A DNA stretch of 64,000 nt from Actimicrobium sp. CCC2.4 (GCF_034347385.1 NZ_CP133777.1:2542001-2606000), one strand, 5' to 3'. Counted from the stretch's first letter, positions 19,381 through 28,392 are shown. Numbers and translations: made by a program. Notes: generated by a model not told the origin, from the sequence alone.

Positions 19381-21141
19381 ATGTCTCTTGCCTCCCTGCG
19401 ACGCCTGAACTGGCCGCGCGGCGTTGTGGTCACGCTCACTTGCGTCGCCATTTTCGTGCCGCTGCTGCTGATTTTTTATCAGAGTTTTTTGAATGCGCCG
19501 TTCTTTATGCCGACGAAGCAACTGGGCTTCGGTGCCTACCGGTTCATTTTTGACGATCCCGATTTTTCGCAGGCATTCTGGAATGCGATGATCCTCGCCG
19601 GCGGTCTGGCGGTGATTGCCGTGCCGCTCGGCGGCGCATTGGCTTTCGTGATGGTGCGCACCGATTTGCCCGGACGCGGCTGGATCGCGCCGCTGCTGCT
19701 GGTGCCGATTTTTGTGTCGCCGATGGTGATGGGATTCGGCTACGTGGTGTCGATGGGGCCGGTCGGGTTTTACTCGGTCTGGGTCAAGCAATTGATTGGC
19801 TTCATTCCGTGGAATATCTATTCGTTCACCAGCATCGTCATCATCGCCGGCCTGACGCACGTGCCGCATGTGTACCTGTACGCGTCGTCGGCGCTCAAGA
19901 GCCTGGGCTCGGATGTCGAGGAAGCCGCCCGCGTGGCCGGGGCCTCGCCCTTGCAGGTGATGCTCAATGTCTCGCTGCCGATGATCATGCCGGCGCTGGC
20001 CTATGCCGGCGTGCTGGTGTTTTTTCTGGGCTTCGAAGTGTTCGGACTGGTGCTGGTGCTGGGTGATCCCGAAGGCCATCTGGTACTGGCAACCTATCTG
20101 TACAAGCTGACCAACAAGCTCGGCACGCCTTCGTATCATTTGATGGCCGCCGTTGCGGTGTGCCTGGTGATGGTGACGATGCCGCTGGTGATGCTGCAGC
20201 GCTGGTTGCTCAAGTCGGCCAACAAGTATGTCTCGATCAAGGGCAAGGGCGCGCGCAGCAAGGCCATGCCGCTGGGTCGCTGGAAATGGGTGGCGTTTGC
20301 GCTGCTGGCCGGTTGGCTGCTGTTCACGATCGTGTTCCCGATCTCCGGCATCGTGCTGCGCGCCTTCGTGCAGTACTGGGGTGAAGGCGTCAATCTGGTT
20401 GACGTGCTGACGCTGCAGCACTTCCGCGACATCCTCGACCAGCCATCGCTGATGCGCGGCATCCTCAATACCATCCTGATCGGCGTCATCGGTGGCGCGC
20501 TGGCCGTGGTCTGTTATTGCGGTATCGCGCTGGCCATGCATCGCAAGCCCGATGGCATCACGCGCCTGCTCGATTACAGCGTGCTGGTGCCGCGCGCGAT
20601 TCCGGGTTTGCTGGCCGGCCTGTCCTTCCTGTGGGTGTTCCTGTTCGTGCCGGCCTGGCTCGATGGCTTGCTGAAAATGACCGATAACAGCGTCGCGGTC
20701 TGGCTCAGCGCGCATCTGATTCCGGTCCTGCGCGAAGTGCGCTCGACCATTTTTGCATTGTGGCTGGCGTACTCGGTGGTCTGGCTGGCCTATGGCATGC
20801 GGCTGATTTCGACGGCCCTGTTGCAGGTTGGTCCGGAACTCGAAGAAGCCGCCCGCGCCGTCGGTGCCCGGCGCGGCCAAGTCACCCGTGACGTCACGCT
20901 GCCACTGGTCAAGTACGGTTTGCTGGGCGCGTGGCTGATGGTGTTCCTGATCTTCGAACGCGAATATTCGACCGGCGTGTATTTGCTTTCGCCCGGCACC
21001 GAAGTGATAGGCGCGATGCTGGTGTCGCTGTGGGCTGGCGGCGCGACCGACCTGGTCGCTGCGCTGTCGTTCATCAACATTACCTTGGTCGCCATCGGCC
21101 TTGGCATTGCGCTGCGCTTTGGCGTGAAGCTCAATCACTAA
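19381..21141 (+). CDS. ABC transporter permease, duplicated (FbpB/AfuB type)
   Basis: A 586-residue inner-membrane protein made of two fused permease halves of about six helices each. The cytoplasmic EAA loops that dock the ATPase are visible in both halves: EEAARVAGASPLQV and EEAARAVGARRGQV. Fused permeases of this kind belong to iron(III), putrescine-like and aminoethylphosphonate importers. ATG 19381 is chosen; a TTG two codons earlier is possible. It lies 65 bases after the binding-protein gene with no terminator between and 24 bases before the ATPase gene. Confidence 0.9.
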   Translation: MSLASLRRLNWPRGVVVTLTCVAIFVPLLLIFYQSFLNAPFFMPTKQLGFGAYRFIFDDPDFSQAFWNAMILAGGLAVIAVPLGGALAFVMVRTDLPGRGWIAPLLLVPIFVSPMVMGFGYVVSMGPVGFYSVWVKQLIGFIPWNIYSFTSIVIIAGLTHVPHVYLYASSALKSLGSDVEEAARVAGASPLQVMLNVSLPMIMPALAYAGVLVFFLGFEVFGLVLVLGDPEGHLVLATYLYKLTNKLGTPSYHLMAAVAVCLVMVTMPLVMLQRWLLKSANKYVSIKGKGARSKAMPLGRWKWVAFALLAGWLLFTIVFPISGIVLRAFVQYWGEGVNLVDVLTLQHFRDILDQPSLMRGILNTILIGVIGGALAVVCYCGIALAMHRKPDGITRLLDYSVLVPRAIPGLLAGLSFLWVFLFVPAWLDGLLKMTDNSVAVWLSAHLIPVLREVRSTIFALWLAYSVVWLAYGMRLISTALLQVGPELEEAARAVGARRGQVTRDVTLPLVKYGLLGAWLMVFLIFEREYSTGVYLLSPGTEVIGAMLVSLWAGGATDLVAALSFINITLVAIGLGIALRFGVKLNH

Positions 21142-21165
21142 TCACAAAATTACAGAGACCCGACC

Positions 21166-22239
21166 ATGAACGAACTTTCCGTCAACGATCTTTACCTCGA
21201 CTATGGCACTGGCTCCAGCGCAAACCCGATTCTCAAGGGCGTGTCGATGCACCTCGAAAAAGGCGAAGTCGTCGCCCTGCTCGGCCCGTCCGGCAGCGGC
21301 AAGACCACCCTGCTGCGCGCCGTCGCCGGACTCGAAAGCCCGAAGGCCGGCACCATCCACATCGGCGAGCGCAGCGTCTTCGATGGTGCCAGCGGCGTCG
21401 AGATGCCGGCCGAACAGCGCAACCTCGGACTGGTGTTCCAGTCCTACGCGCTGTGGCCGCACAAGACCGTGTTCGACAATGTCGCCTATGGCTTGAAGCT
21501 GCGAAAAATGAACAGCAGCGACATCGCCGCCAAGGTCAAGGAAGTGCTGACGCAACTCGGGCTCGGGCATCTCGGCGAACGCTTTCCGCACCAGCTTTCC
21601 GGCGGCCAGCAACAGCGCGTCGCCATCGCCCGCGCGCTGGTCTACAACCCGCCTGTGATTCTGCTCGACGAACCGCTGTCGAACCTCGACGCCAAGCTGC
21701 GCGAGGAAGCCCGCGCCTTTTTGCGCGAACTGATCGTGCGACTCGGTTTGTCGGCGCTGATGGTCACGCATGACCAGGGCGAAGCGATGGCGATTTCGGA
21801 CCGTATCCTGCTGCTCAACAACGGCAGGATCGAACAGCAAGGCTCGCCGCAAAGCATGTACGAAACACCGGACAGCCTGTTCACCGCCGAATTCATGGGC
21901 AGTAACAACCGCATGCAGGGCAAGGTCGTGCAGCGCGACGGGCAAGCGCTGCGACTCGAGATCGATGGCGTGCAACTTGATGGCACGGCGCGCGGTGACA
22001 ATGCCGGCGGCGACGCCACCGTGATGATCCGCGTCGAGGAAGTCCGCATCAGCGCCACGCCGGTCGATAATGCGATTGCGCTGCCGCTGGCGACGTGCAT
22101 GTATCTGGGGGATCGCTGGGAGTGTTTGTTCCAGCGGGCGGGGGGGACGGATGGACACCTGCGGGCTTACTCAAAGCATCGGCTGGAGGCGGGGAATTAC
22201 TGGTTGCAGATGCCGGCGGAGAAGTTGTGGGGGTTTTGA
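21166..22239 (+). CDS. ABC transporter ATPase (FbpC/PotA type)
   Basis: A 357-residue ATPase that powers the preceding importer. Walker A GPSGSGKT (about 40-47), Q-loop VFQSYALWP, signature LSGGQQQR, Walker [13 protein letters not shown] and switch His in VTHDQGEA are intact. After residue 240 comes an OB-fold TOBE-type regulatory domain. It is the last gene of the operon. The 3' end runs into a palindromic repeat (22266-22352) that may help to end transcription. Confidence 0.93.
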   Translation: MNELSVNDLYLDYGTGSSANPILKGVSMHLEKGEVVALLGPSGSGKTTLLRAVAGLESPKAGTIHIGERSVFDGASGVEMPAEQRNLGLVFQSYALWPHKTVFDNVAYGLKLRKMNSSDIAAKVKEVLTQLGLGHLGERFPHQLSGGQQQRVAIARALVYNPPVILLDEPLSNLDAKLREEARAFLRELIVRLGLSALMVTHDQGEAMAISDRILLLNNGRIEQQGSPQSMYETPDSLFTAEFMGSNNRMQGKVVQRDGQALRLEIDGVQLDGTARGDNAGGDATVMIRVEEVRISATPVDNAIALPLATCMYLGDRWECLFQRAGGTDGHLRAYSKHRLEAGNYWLQMPAEKLWGF

Positions 22240-22265
22240 TTGGTTATCGCATCAGATACCGTGCG

Positions 22266-22352
22266 CCCTGAGCCTGTCGAAGAGAGCCTGTCGAAGGAAG
22301 CTTGTCGAAGGCGCTTCGGACGGTGCGCCTTCGACAGGCTCAGGACGAACGG
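22266..22352. repeat. REP-like intergenic palindromic repeat
   Basis: Three direct copies of GCYTGTCGAAG (22272-22282, 22286-22296, 22300-22310) are followed by the inverted copy CCTTCGACAGGCTCAGGAC (from 22328). The core CTTCGACAGGCTCAGG is a dispersed intergenic palindrome seen in many proteobacterial genomes. It folds into a long hairpin after the ABC operon. I do not know its function here. Confidence 0.8.
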
Positions 22353-22422
22353 TTTGCGGGTCGTGTGCGTTGCTGAGGATCGCAGCCGTGAAACAAGTCA
22401 GGCGACAACCCGAACTAACCCT

Positions 22423-22857
22423 TCAGCGCTTAAACGCCAGCAAAAGCACACCACCAGCCACCATGGCGATACCTGACCACTCCCGCAGCGATGGCCGTTC
22501 GCCCAGAAACGCGAAGGCAAATACCGCGACCAGGACCAGACTGAGCTTATCCACCGGGGCGACCTTCGAGGCTTCGCCGAGCTTCAGCGCCCTGAAATAA
22601 CAGACCCACGAAGCACCCGTCGCCAGCCCTGACAAGGTCAGAAACAACCACGTTTTTGGTGATAGCGCGAACGGATCGGACCACTTGCCCGTGGCGGCGA
22701 CGAATACCGACAGGACCACAATAATGATGGCCGTCCGGATCAAGGTGGCGAGGTCGGAATCGACACCCTGAATTCCTATCTTGGCAAAGATGGCGGTCAG
22801 TGCCGCAAAAACGGCAGACAGAATTGCCCAATAAAACCAGCCCGTTGTTGTCGTCAT
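22423..22857 (-). CDS. EamA-family small membrane transporter (single-domain, 144 residues)
   Basis: Five hydrophobic helices with the EamA/DMT pattern: the N-terminal FYWAILSAVFAALTAIFAKIGI, then RALKLGEASKVAPVDKLSLV and LGERPSLREWSGIAMVAGGVLLL. This is the length of one EamA repeat, so the protein probably works as a dimer. AAGGA precedes the ATG. The substrate is unknown. It is convergent with the ABC operon and separated from the oxidase cluster by about 200 bases, so it is probably an independent unit. Confidence 0.82.
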   Translation of the reverse strand: MTTTTGWFYWAILSAVFAALTAIFAKIGIQGVDSDLATLIRTAIIIVVLSVFVAATGKWSDPFALSPKTWLFLTLSGLATGASWVCYFRALKLGEASKVAPVDKLSLVLVAVFAFAFLGERPSLREWSGIAMVAGGVLLLAFKR

Positions 22858-23054
22858 CTGTTTTTCCTTTTTGTGGGTGCCTGTATTTTTTCGGATCAGG
22901 ATCAGATCACATCCGGCCTACCCTGCCTAGCCTGCATTGCCGTGCCGGTCACCGTTCTACGTCGCAAACCTCGCCGCTACCCTGCCGGCGCTCTTCCCCA
23001 TCGACAATCGCTATGGTGCCATGGGCCAAACATCAGAGCATCAGGCTTGTCGAT

Positions 23055-23633
23055 TCAACCGGCAAGCGGATCGACGCACCGCCCCCGACCCAACGCAAAC
23101 CCCACCCACAACGCCCCCAGCCCGACCCCGATCGCCGCAATGCCCCATCCGGTTTGCACCTGCGTCTCCAGCGAATACGCATTGCACAAGCGCAGATCGG
23201 TGGTAATGAAATAGCTGCCCAGCCACGTCATCATCGATACCAGATAACCCACAAAAAACAGTTGCAGCGCCAATGGCGAGCAGGCAAACGAATGCTGCAG
23301 CAGCAGGCCGGCAATGAATAGCGTGAGCAGTTTGAGCAAGTCGGCTTGCGGCAAAACGACGGCCCGGTCAATCGCCAGCGGCAGCATCCAGTAAGCGAGG
23401 ATCACCAGCGCCGTGACGAATCCGGTCAGGCCATAGCGATTCCACGGTGCCAGCCACGGCAGCGTGCGGCCGCGCGAGACGGCGCGCATCACCCACCAGC
23501 CGGCCAGCACCAGCAGCGGCATCTGAATCGCCATGTGCCAGACCATGCTCTGCTCGATCAGATAGCGCCACGGTGGCGCGGACAAGCCGACAGCCACGGC
23601 CGTGGCAACGAGTGCCGGCAGCACGCGCCTCAT
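23055..23633 (-). CDS. Integral membrane protein, possibly CtaG-like (oxidase cluster)
   Basis: A 192-residue membrane protein with about five or six helices. The segment SMVWHMAIQMPLLVLAGW resembles the His-rich helix of the caa3-type CtaG assembly family, and LLLQHSFACSP provides another His/Cys pair within a helix, but the match is by eye only. The start overlaps the Sco stop by 4 bases (ATGA), so it is coupled to the oxidase operon as its last gene. A role in copper or oxidase assembly is inferred from position. Confidence 0.65.
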   Translation of the reverse strand: MRRVLPALVATAVAVGLSAPPWRYLIEQSMVWHMAIQMPLLVLAGWWVMRAVSRGRTLPWLAPWNRYGLTGFVTALVILAYWMLPLAIDRAVVLPQADLLKLLTLFIAGLLLQHSFACSPLALQLFFVGYLVSMMTWLGSYFITTDLRLCNAYSLETQVQTGWGIAAIGVGLGALWVGFALGRGRCVDPLAG

Positions 23634-24289
23634 CGCGGCGTGGCCAGGGCGATATCGAGAACCTGGTCAATCGCGGCGTAATCGACGATGCGCACCAGCC
23701 GGCCGGCCGGATCGATGATGTGCAGCGCCGCGTTGTGTTCGAATTCGCCGAGTGGTGCCGGCACGATCATGATGCCGAAGGCATCGAGCAGGCGGCGGCG
23801 GTCAGCCACGTTGGCCAGCGTGACGACCTGCCACGCCGCCGGATCCATGCGCAGACGCGCGGCATACGCCTGCAGCGCGGCGGCATCATCATTGACCGGA
23901 TCGAAGCTAATGGTCAGCAAGCCGACCTTGTCCTGCAGACCGCGGGCCAGCAACTGCTGCTGCAGGCGCTGGTAGACCGAGCCAAGCGCGCTGCAAACCG
24001 TCTGGCAACGGGTATAGACGAAGTCGACGATCTGTACCCGGCCATCGCCGGCCAGCAACTGGCCCAGCATGACCGGCTGGTCGGTACGATCGCGCAGGCT
24101 GAAGTCAGGAAGTGGTTGCGGGGCGCGCGCAACCTGCCCGCGCCGCAACGCTTCGGTGGTGAAGGCATGGCCGCCATCGGTGGCCAGCAGGATCGCGGCC
24201 AGTCCGAGCAGTAGCGCGCACAGGCTGGCGGCAAACGTCTGCAGCAAACCTGCGGTGGGCGTCTCAGGACGCCGGCTTGAGTTCGGCAC
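23630..24289 (-). CDS. SCO1/SenC-family copper chaperone for cytochrome oxidase
   Basis: A 219-residue protein with one N-terminal membrane anchor (about 15-37) and a periplasmic thioredoxin-like domain. The copper ligands are Cys95 and Cys99 (TRCQTVC) and His185 (EFEHN). SCO proteins deliver copper to, or maintain the thiols of, respiratory oxidases. The best start is a GTG at 24289, which overlaps the upstream cytochrome gene by 26 bases; no ATG is close. Position directly after the oxidase structural genes supports assembly of this oxidase. Confidence 0.87.
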   Translation of the reverse strand: MPNSSRRPETPTAGLLQTFAASLCALLLGLAAILLATDGGHAFTTEALRRGQVARAPQPLPDFSLRDRTDQPVMLGQLLAGDGRVQIVDFVYTRCQTVCSALGSVYQRLQQQLLARGLQDKVGLLTISFDPVNDDAAALQAYAARLRMDPAAWQVVTLANVADRRRLLDAFGIMIVPAPLGEFEHNAALHIIDPAGRLVRIVDYAAIDQVLDIALATPR

Positions 24290-24872
24290 CGCCCTGGTAC
24301 GGCGTTGTACGCGCCTTGGTCGCTTCGCGTTCGGCCTTGACCGTATCGGCCGTGATCGGTGCAGCCTTGTTACCCCACTCGCCGCGGATGTAGGTCATCA
24401 CGCCGGCCAGTTCGGCATCGCTCATCATTTGCCACGCCGGCATCACGCCCTTGTAGACCACGCCCTTGACTTCAATCTCGCCTTCGATGCCGTGCAGCAG
24501 AATGTGGGTCAGGATTTTTTCATCGCCGGTGACCCATTCGGACGCCGCCAATGGCGGGAACACGCCAGCCACGCCCATACCGGTAGCCTGATGGCAGGCT
24601 GCGCATTTACCGCCGTAGATCAGCTTGCCGTCGACCAGCGCGGTGCCGCCACCGGCAACCGGCACCGGTGGCCGCAAGGTTTCCATGGTGCGTTGGTCGC
24701 CATAGGCCGAATCTTCGCCGGAAGGCGTGATGTAGATATAGAAACCGCCCCACATCGCCATCGCGCCGAGGAACATCACCAGAAACCACGGCAATGGCCG
24801 CACGCTTTCGTCGGGATCGGCATTTTCGCGCTGACGTTGCAAGCTGTCATCCGGAGGAGTTGGTTTGCTCAT
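24264..24872 (-). CDS. Membrane-anchored monoheme cytochrome c, third oxidase subunit (short CcoP-like)
   Basis: A 202-residue protein: cytoplasmic N-terminal tail, one helix (about 28-48), then a periplasmic cytochrome c domain with a single CAACH (90-94) and a probable axial Met in GVMPAW. Canonical CcoP is about 300 residues and carries two hemes, so this subunit is short by one heme domain. The start overlaps the ccoO stop by 4 bases (ATGA). It should pass electrons to CcoO/CcoN. Confidence 0.85.
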   Translation of the reverse strand: MSKPTPPDDSLQRQRENADPDESVRPLPWFLVMFLGAMAMWGGFYIYITPSGEDSAYGDQRTMETLRPPVPVAGGGTALVDGKLIYGGKCAACHQATGMGVAGVFPPLAASEWVTGDEKILTHILLHGIEGEIEVKGVVYKGVMPAWQMMSDAELAGVMTYIRGEWGNKAAPITADTVKAEREATKARTTPYQGGAELKPAS

Positions 24873-25510
24873 GGTGTTTCCTTCGCGGCAGGCACAGGCA
24901 CGGGCAGTGGTGGCAGAGCCGGATAGGTCCGGTCCAGCGATTGCAGGTAATTCACCAGCGCCACCGCTTCCGGTTTTGCGATGACAACCTGGCCTTTTTT
25001 AGTCAGGTCGGGCGGCAAATTGAGGACCGTTTCACCGGGCTTGGCGACACCCTGGCGCACTTCAAACAGGTACGGATACGAGGGCATGATCGACCCCCGC
25101 GTGTAGGCGCGCGGTTGATACAGATGGCCAAGATGCCAGTCCATGCTGGGCTGGCGCGCGCCGATATTGAGCAGGTCCGGACCGGTGCGCATGGTGCCCA
25201 GCAGATGCGGCGTGTCGTACGCGTAATCGGCGGCGACCGAGGCCCGGCCCCAGCCGCGCGTGGCATCCGGTGCCTGCTTGATGTCGCGCGGTTGCTGCGA
25301 ATGACAATACACGCAGCCATTGGCAATATAGGTCTGGCGGCCCAGCCATTGCTGGTCGGTGTAAGGTTTCAAGCCGGCCGGCGGTCGCACGTCTTCAAGC
25401 AGCAGATACGGCAGCACGACGAGGATGCCGGTGGCACCGCCGAGGATCACCATGGCACCGACGATCAGGCGCAGTTCGTCCATTTCCCAGAAACTTTTAC
25501 CGGCGCTCAT
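24869..25510 (-). CDS. ccoO: cbb3-type oxidase monoheme cytochrome c subunit CcoO
   Basis: A 213-residue subunit with an N-terminal anchor (about 16-37) and a monoheme c domain, site CVYCH at 66-70 followed by the CcoO-typical SQQPRD. The segments GWGR, HLLGTMRTGPDLLN and HLYQPR match the family, and the axial Met is likely in SIMPSYPYLF. The start overlaps ccoN by 4 bases (ATGA) and the stop overlaps the next cytochrome gene, giving a tightly coupled unit. Confidence 0.93.
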   Translation of the reverse strand: MSAGKSFWEMDELRLIVGAMVILGGATGILVVLPYLLLEDVRPPAGLKPYTDQQWLGRQTYIANGCVYCHSQQPRDIKQAPDATRGWGRASVAADYAYDTPHLLGTMRTGPDLLNIGARQPSMDWHLGHLYQPRAYTRGSIMPSYPYLFEVRQGVAKPGETVLNLPPDLTKKGQVVIAKPEAVALVNYLQSLDRTYPALPPLPVPVPAAKETP

Positions 25511-27159
25511 GCGGTGGCTCCTTTGCCGGTCAGGCGTGACAACAATCGATTACTCAGCAAGGCTGCACCAAGCCGCTTCGGCCCGAATTTCCAGCCCATC
25601 GCAAAGAAGTGCGCGGCAAACACCAGATGGCCGAGCGTCATCAGGCCACCGCCTATCGAGCGCGCCTCGAGGTAAGGCAGCGTGATCGCCACCGATTGCA
25701 TGAAAGTGGTGTCCTTGTCGAGCATCGCCAGTCCCTGCAGCCAGCCGCCTATCGACAGCCAGATAAAGTAAATCGCAAAGCCGATCAGCACCAGCCAGAA
25801 ATGCAGCGAGATCAGTTTCGGATACGGCCACTCCCAGTTCATCACGCGCGGCATGATGAAGTAGATCGATCCGAACATCACCATCGAGAAAAAGCCGTAT
25901 AGCCCGAGGTGGGCATGGGCCACCGTGTAATGCGTGAAATGGGTAATCGTGTTGACGGCGCGCAGTGCCTCCATCGAACCCTGAATCGAGGCCGCGGTGT
26001 ACATCATTGCGCCCAGCACAATGAAGCGCAGTGTCGGCGAGTACGCCAGTGCCCGGAAATTGCCCAGCACCGTCATGTGCTGGTTGACCGCCACCGCAAA
26101 CACCGGAATCGCCATCATCATGCTTTGCACAATCGAGATCGTCACCAGCCAGGACGGAATCGGCCCGCCGATCAGGTGATGACCACCAACCTGGCTATAA
26201 AAAAACGCCAGCGACCAGAAACCCAGCAGCGACAGATTGTACGAATGGATAGGCTTGCCCAGCACTTTCGGAATGAAGTAATACGATGCCGCCAGCCCGA
26301 GCGGTGTGAACCACAGGCCCAGCACGTTATGGCCGAACCACCAGTTCATCGTGGCCTGTTGCACGCCAAAGTGCAGGCCCGGCCAGTTCGCCACCAGGAA
26401 CAGGATAGGAAACCATAGCAAGCCGGCACCGATGTACCACACCGAGACATACAGATGATCGACTTTGCGCTGCAGCAGTGTCAGCCACAGCGGACAACCG
26501 ACCAGCGCGCCACCGGCCACCAGCAGGATATCGATCTGCCACGGAAATTCCAGCCATTCGAGGCCATCCGAATAGCCCATCGCGATGGCCACCACGCCGG
26601 CGAACACGCCGACGGTCCACAGTGCGCCGCCGACCAGCGCGTATTTCGCACCGACCAGTTCGGTCTTGAGCAGGCGCGGAATCAGCCAGATCGCGACACC
26701 GATACCGGCCAGCGAACACCAGCCGTAGGCAATCAAATTCAGGTGGATAGGCCGGATGCGGCCAAACGTCAGCCAGGCGTATTGCACCAGCCAGTCGGGC
26801 GAATGCAATTTGATCGACGAAATCAGCCCGGCCAGCGATGCCAGCACCAGCCACATCACGGCCAGCGTCAGGCAGACGCCTACTACCAGAGAGGTCGAGC
26901 GGTCAGCGCGGGCACGGATTTCCTCTTCCTCGTCACTCATGTGCTCGTCGACGGCACCCATGGCGCGTTGCAAGTCGCCCTTCTGCAGTGCCGTTGCAGC
27001 AGGATCTTCGACCGTGCCTAGTTCGTTCTTGCCGAAGATTTCGGTGGCGGCAGCGACGCCATCACCGAACAATCCTTTCGACATCGACCAGATAAAAATG
27101 AACAGCGCTGCGATCGACAACAGAAACGTCCCCAGCAAGACGCTTACGGTGAAATCCAT
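25507..27159 (-). CDS. ccoN: cbb3-type oxidase catalytic subunit CcoN with FixS/CcoS-like N-terminal extension
   Basis: A 550-residue heme-copper oxidase subunit I of the C family. Ligand regions are visible: PIHLNLIAYGW for low-spin heme, WWFGHNVLGLWFTP and the GGHHLIG pair around the binuclear centre, and THYTVAHAHLGLYGF. Ahead of the usual start is about 90 extra residues: a helix and then IWSMSKGLFGDGVAAA, resembling the small maturation protein CcoS/FixS (aFlWal.sGqfdD pattern), followed by an acidic linker DEHMSDEEEE. Start ATG 27159 has AGGA upstream. It is the first gene of the unit ccoN-ccoO-cyt c-sco-membrane protein. Such oxidases serve low-oxygen respiration. The adjacent divergent sequence probably holds the promoter, but I see no clear FNR box. 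Confidence 0.9.
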   Translation of the reverse strand: MDFTVSVLLGTFLLSIAALFIFIWSMSKGLFGDGVAAATEIFGKNELGTVEDPAATALQKGDLQRAMGAVDEHMSDEEEEIRARADRSTSLVVGVCLTLAVMWLVLASLAGLISSIKLHSPDWLVQYAWLTFGRIRPIHLNLIAYGWCSLAGIGVAIWLIPRLLKTELVGAKYALVGGALWTVGVFAGVVAIAMGYSDGLEWLEFPWQIDILLVAGGALVGCPLWLTLLQRKVDHLYVSVWYIGAGLLWFPILFLVANWPGLHFGVQQATMNWWFGHNVLGLWFTPLGLAASYYFIPKVLGKPIHSYNLSLLGFWSLAFFYSQVGGHHLIGGPIPSWLVTISIVQSMMMAIPVFAVAVNQHMTVLGNFRALAYSPTLRFIVLGAMMYTAASIQGSMEALRAVNTITHFTHYTVAHAHLGLYGFFSMVMFGSIYFIMPRVMNWEWPYPKLISLHFWLVLIGFAIYFIWLSIGGWLQGLAMLDKDTTFMQSVAITLPYLEARSIGGGLMTLGHLVFAAHFFAMGWKFGPKRLGAALLSNRLLSRLTGKGATA

Positions 27160-27338
27160 ATATTTTTTTCCTGTCCTTGTGGCGTCGATAATTACGAACC
27201 TTACCTGTGACGCGGACAGGGTCGTATGGTTCCATCCGGACGCCAGCCACTTGATCGCTCCAGTCGCATACGCCCTATGGCGCAAACATCATAATGCAGG
27301 AGCACTTGTCACTTTTGACGGGTAACTTCAGAAGTGAA

Positions 27339-28139
27339 TCAGGCCAGGGCGCGCACCAGCAAGGCCAGCGCCACCACCGCCGAGACGAGCGCAAAACTGC
27401 GCTGCAATTGCGGTCCCGCCAGTCGCGCCGCAAGCTGCCGGCCAGCCAGCATGCCCAGCACCGCACCAACCGAAAACGGAATCGCGACAGCCCATTGCAG
27501 ATGCCCGGTCACGGCGCTGGCAATCACGCCCGACATCGACACCAGCGAGATCACTGCCAGCGAGGTGGCGACTACCGATTGCGCGCTCAGGTTGGTGTAA
27601 CGCTGCAAGGCCGGCACCATCACGAAGCCGCCGCCCACGCCCAGCAGTCCCGACAACAATCCGGCCGCCATGCCCGACAGGGCCAGCGACCAGGCGCACG
27701 GTGCCGTCCAGCTCAGCTTGCCGCGCGTGTCATCGAGCATGCAGGGCGGCACCGGCGTGGTGAGGGGAACGCGGGTCGATGTCGCCGGTCGTGTTTTCAT
27801 AAATGTCCGGAAAGCGACATACAGCAATACCGCAGCAAACACGATGGTCAGCGGCCGGTTCGGCGTGCGCTGCGCCAGCCACAGGCCAAACGGCGAGCAG
27901 ACGATGCCGACACCGGCAATGAGCAGCGCCGCCTTGTAGCGCACGGTCTTGTTGCGCAAGCCGAGGAGCGCGCCCAACGTTGCGGCCAGGCCGACCGCCA
28001 GCAGCCCGATCGGTCCGGTCTCGGCCATGCCCAGTCCGGCACCGAACACCAGCAACGGCACCGCGAGGATGCCGCCGCCGGCACCGGTGAGGGCCAGGAT
28101 GATGCCCACCGTAATGCCGAGCAGCAGGATGGTGATCAC
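27339..28139 (-). CDS. TauE/SafE-family sulfite/anion exporter
   Basis: A 266-residue protein with about eight helices. The two family repeats are visible: GAGGGILAVPLLVFG near the N-terminus and GVGGGFVMVPAL in the second half. Family members export sulfite, sulfoacetate or related sulfur anions. I start at GTG 28139, which overlaps the stop of a 42-residue upstream gene by four bases (GTGA), rather than an ATG 10 codons earlier inside that gene. It is transcribed from the sigma-54 promoter at 28296-28310 and lies in a persulfide-handling cluster, so sulfite export after persulfide oxidation is the likely job. Confidence 0.85.
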   Translation of the reverse strand: MITILLLGITVGIILALTGAGGGILAVPLLVFGAGLGMAETGPIGLLAVGLAATLGALLGLRNKTVRYKAALLIAGVGIVCSPFGLWLAQRTPNRPLTIVFAAVLLYVAFRTFMKTRPATSTRVPLTTPVPPCMLDDTRGKLSWTAPCAWSLALSGMAAGLLSGLLGVGGGFVMVPALQRYTNLSAQSVVATSLAVISLVSMSGVIASAVTGHLQWAVAIPFSVGAVLGMLAGRQLAARLAGPQLQRSFALVSAVVALALLVRALA

Positions 28140-28264
28140 AGGCCGGCCAGTTCGGGCCTGGCCATCCACTCGCGCCCTTCGGGCATGCGTTTAAAAAACA
28201 GCGACTGGTCGATGCAACCACCATCAGGTCGATTGCAAAGCGTGGTAACGCTGTTGACTTGCAT
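28136..28264 (-). CDS. Small protein (42 residues) leading the tauE transcript
   Basis: A short gene: AAGGAG lies 8 bases ahead of ATG 28264, and the stop overlaps the tauE GTG start (GTGA). The product is soluble and basic, with two cysteines in CNRPDGGC (about residues 10-17) and a tail MPEGREWMARPELAGL. The sigma-54 promoter lies only 32 bases upstream of the start. I do not recognise a family. It could be a sulfur-responsive leader or small regulator, or couple translation of tauE; that is inference. Confidence 0.65.
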   Translation of the reverse strand: MQVNSVTTLCNRPDGGCIDQSLFFKRMPEGREWMARPELAGL

Positions 28265-28295
28265 GCGTGTTCTCCTTGAAGGTCCCTGAGCTACC

Positions 28296-28310
28296 GCAAT
28301 AAGCGTACCA
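28296..28310 (-). promoter_or_regulatory. Sigma-54 promoter of the small-protein/tauE transcript
   Basis: On the minus strand the sequence reads TGGTACGCTTATTGC, an almost perfect -24/-12 element (consensus TGGCACG-N4-TTGC) with correct spacing. The expected start point is about 20 bases before the ATG at 28264. A palindrome at 28393-28410 lies about 105 bp upstream. Confidence 0.85.
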
Positions 28311-28392
28311 AGCAAAAAATCGTCCATTGAACGGCTTTGTCCGTTGATTTCATGCGGCTTTTTTCAGGGGGAGCGTATTTTTTCCGGACGTC

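Noticed and set aside
19090-21138. Minus-strand open frame of about 682 codons opposite the ABC permease
   Set aside because: The product is His/Gln/Arg-rich low complexity, typical of an antisense shadow in GC-rich DNA; the plus frame encodes a convincing permease.
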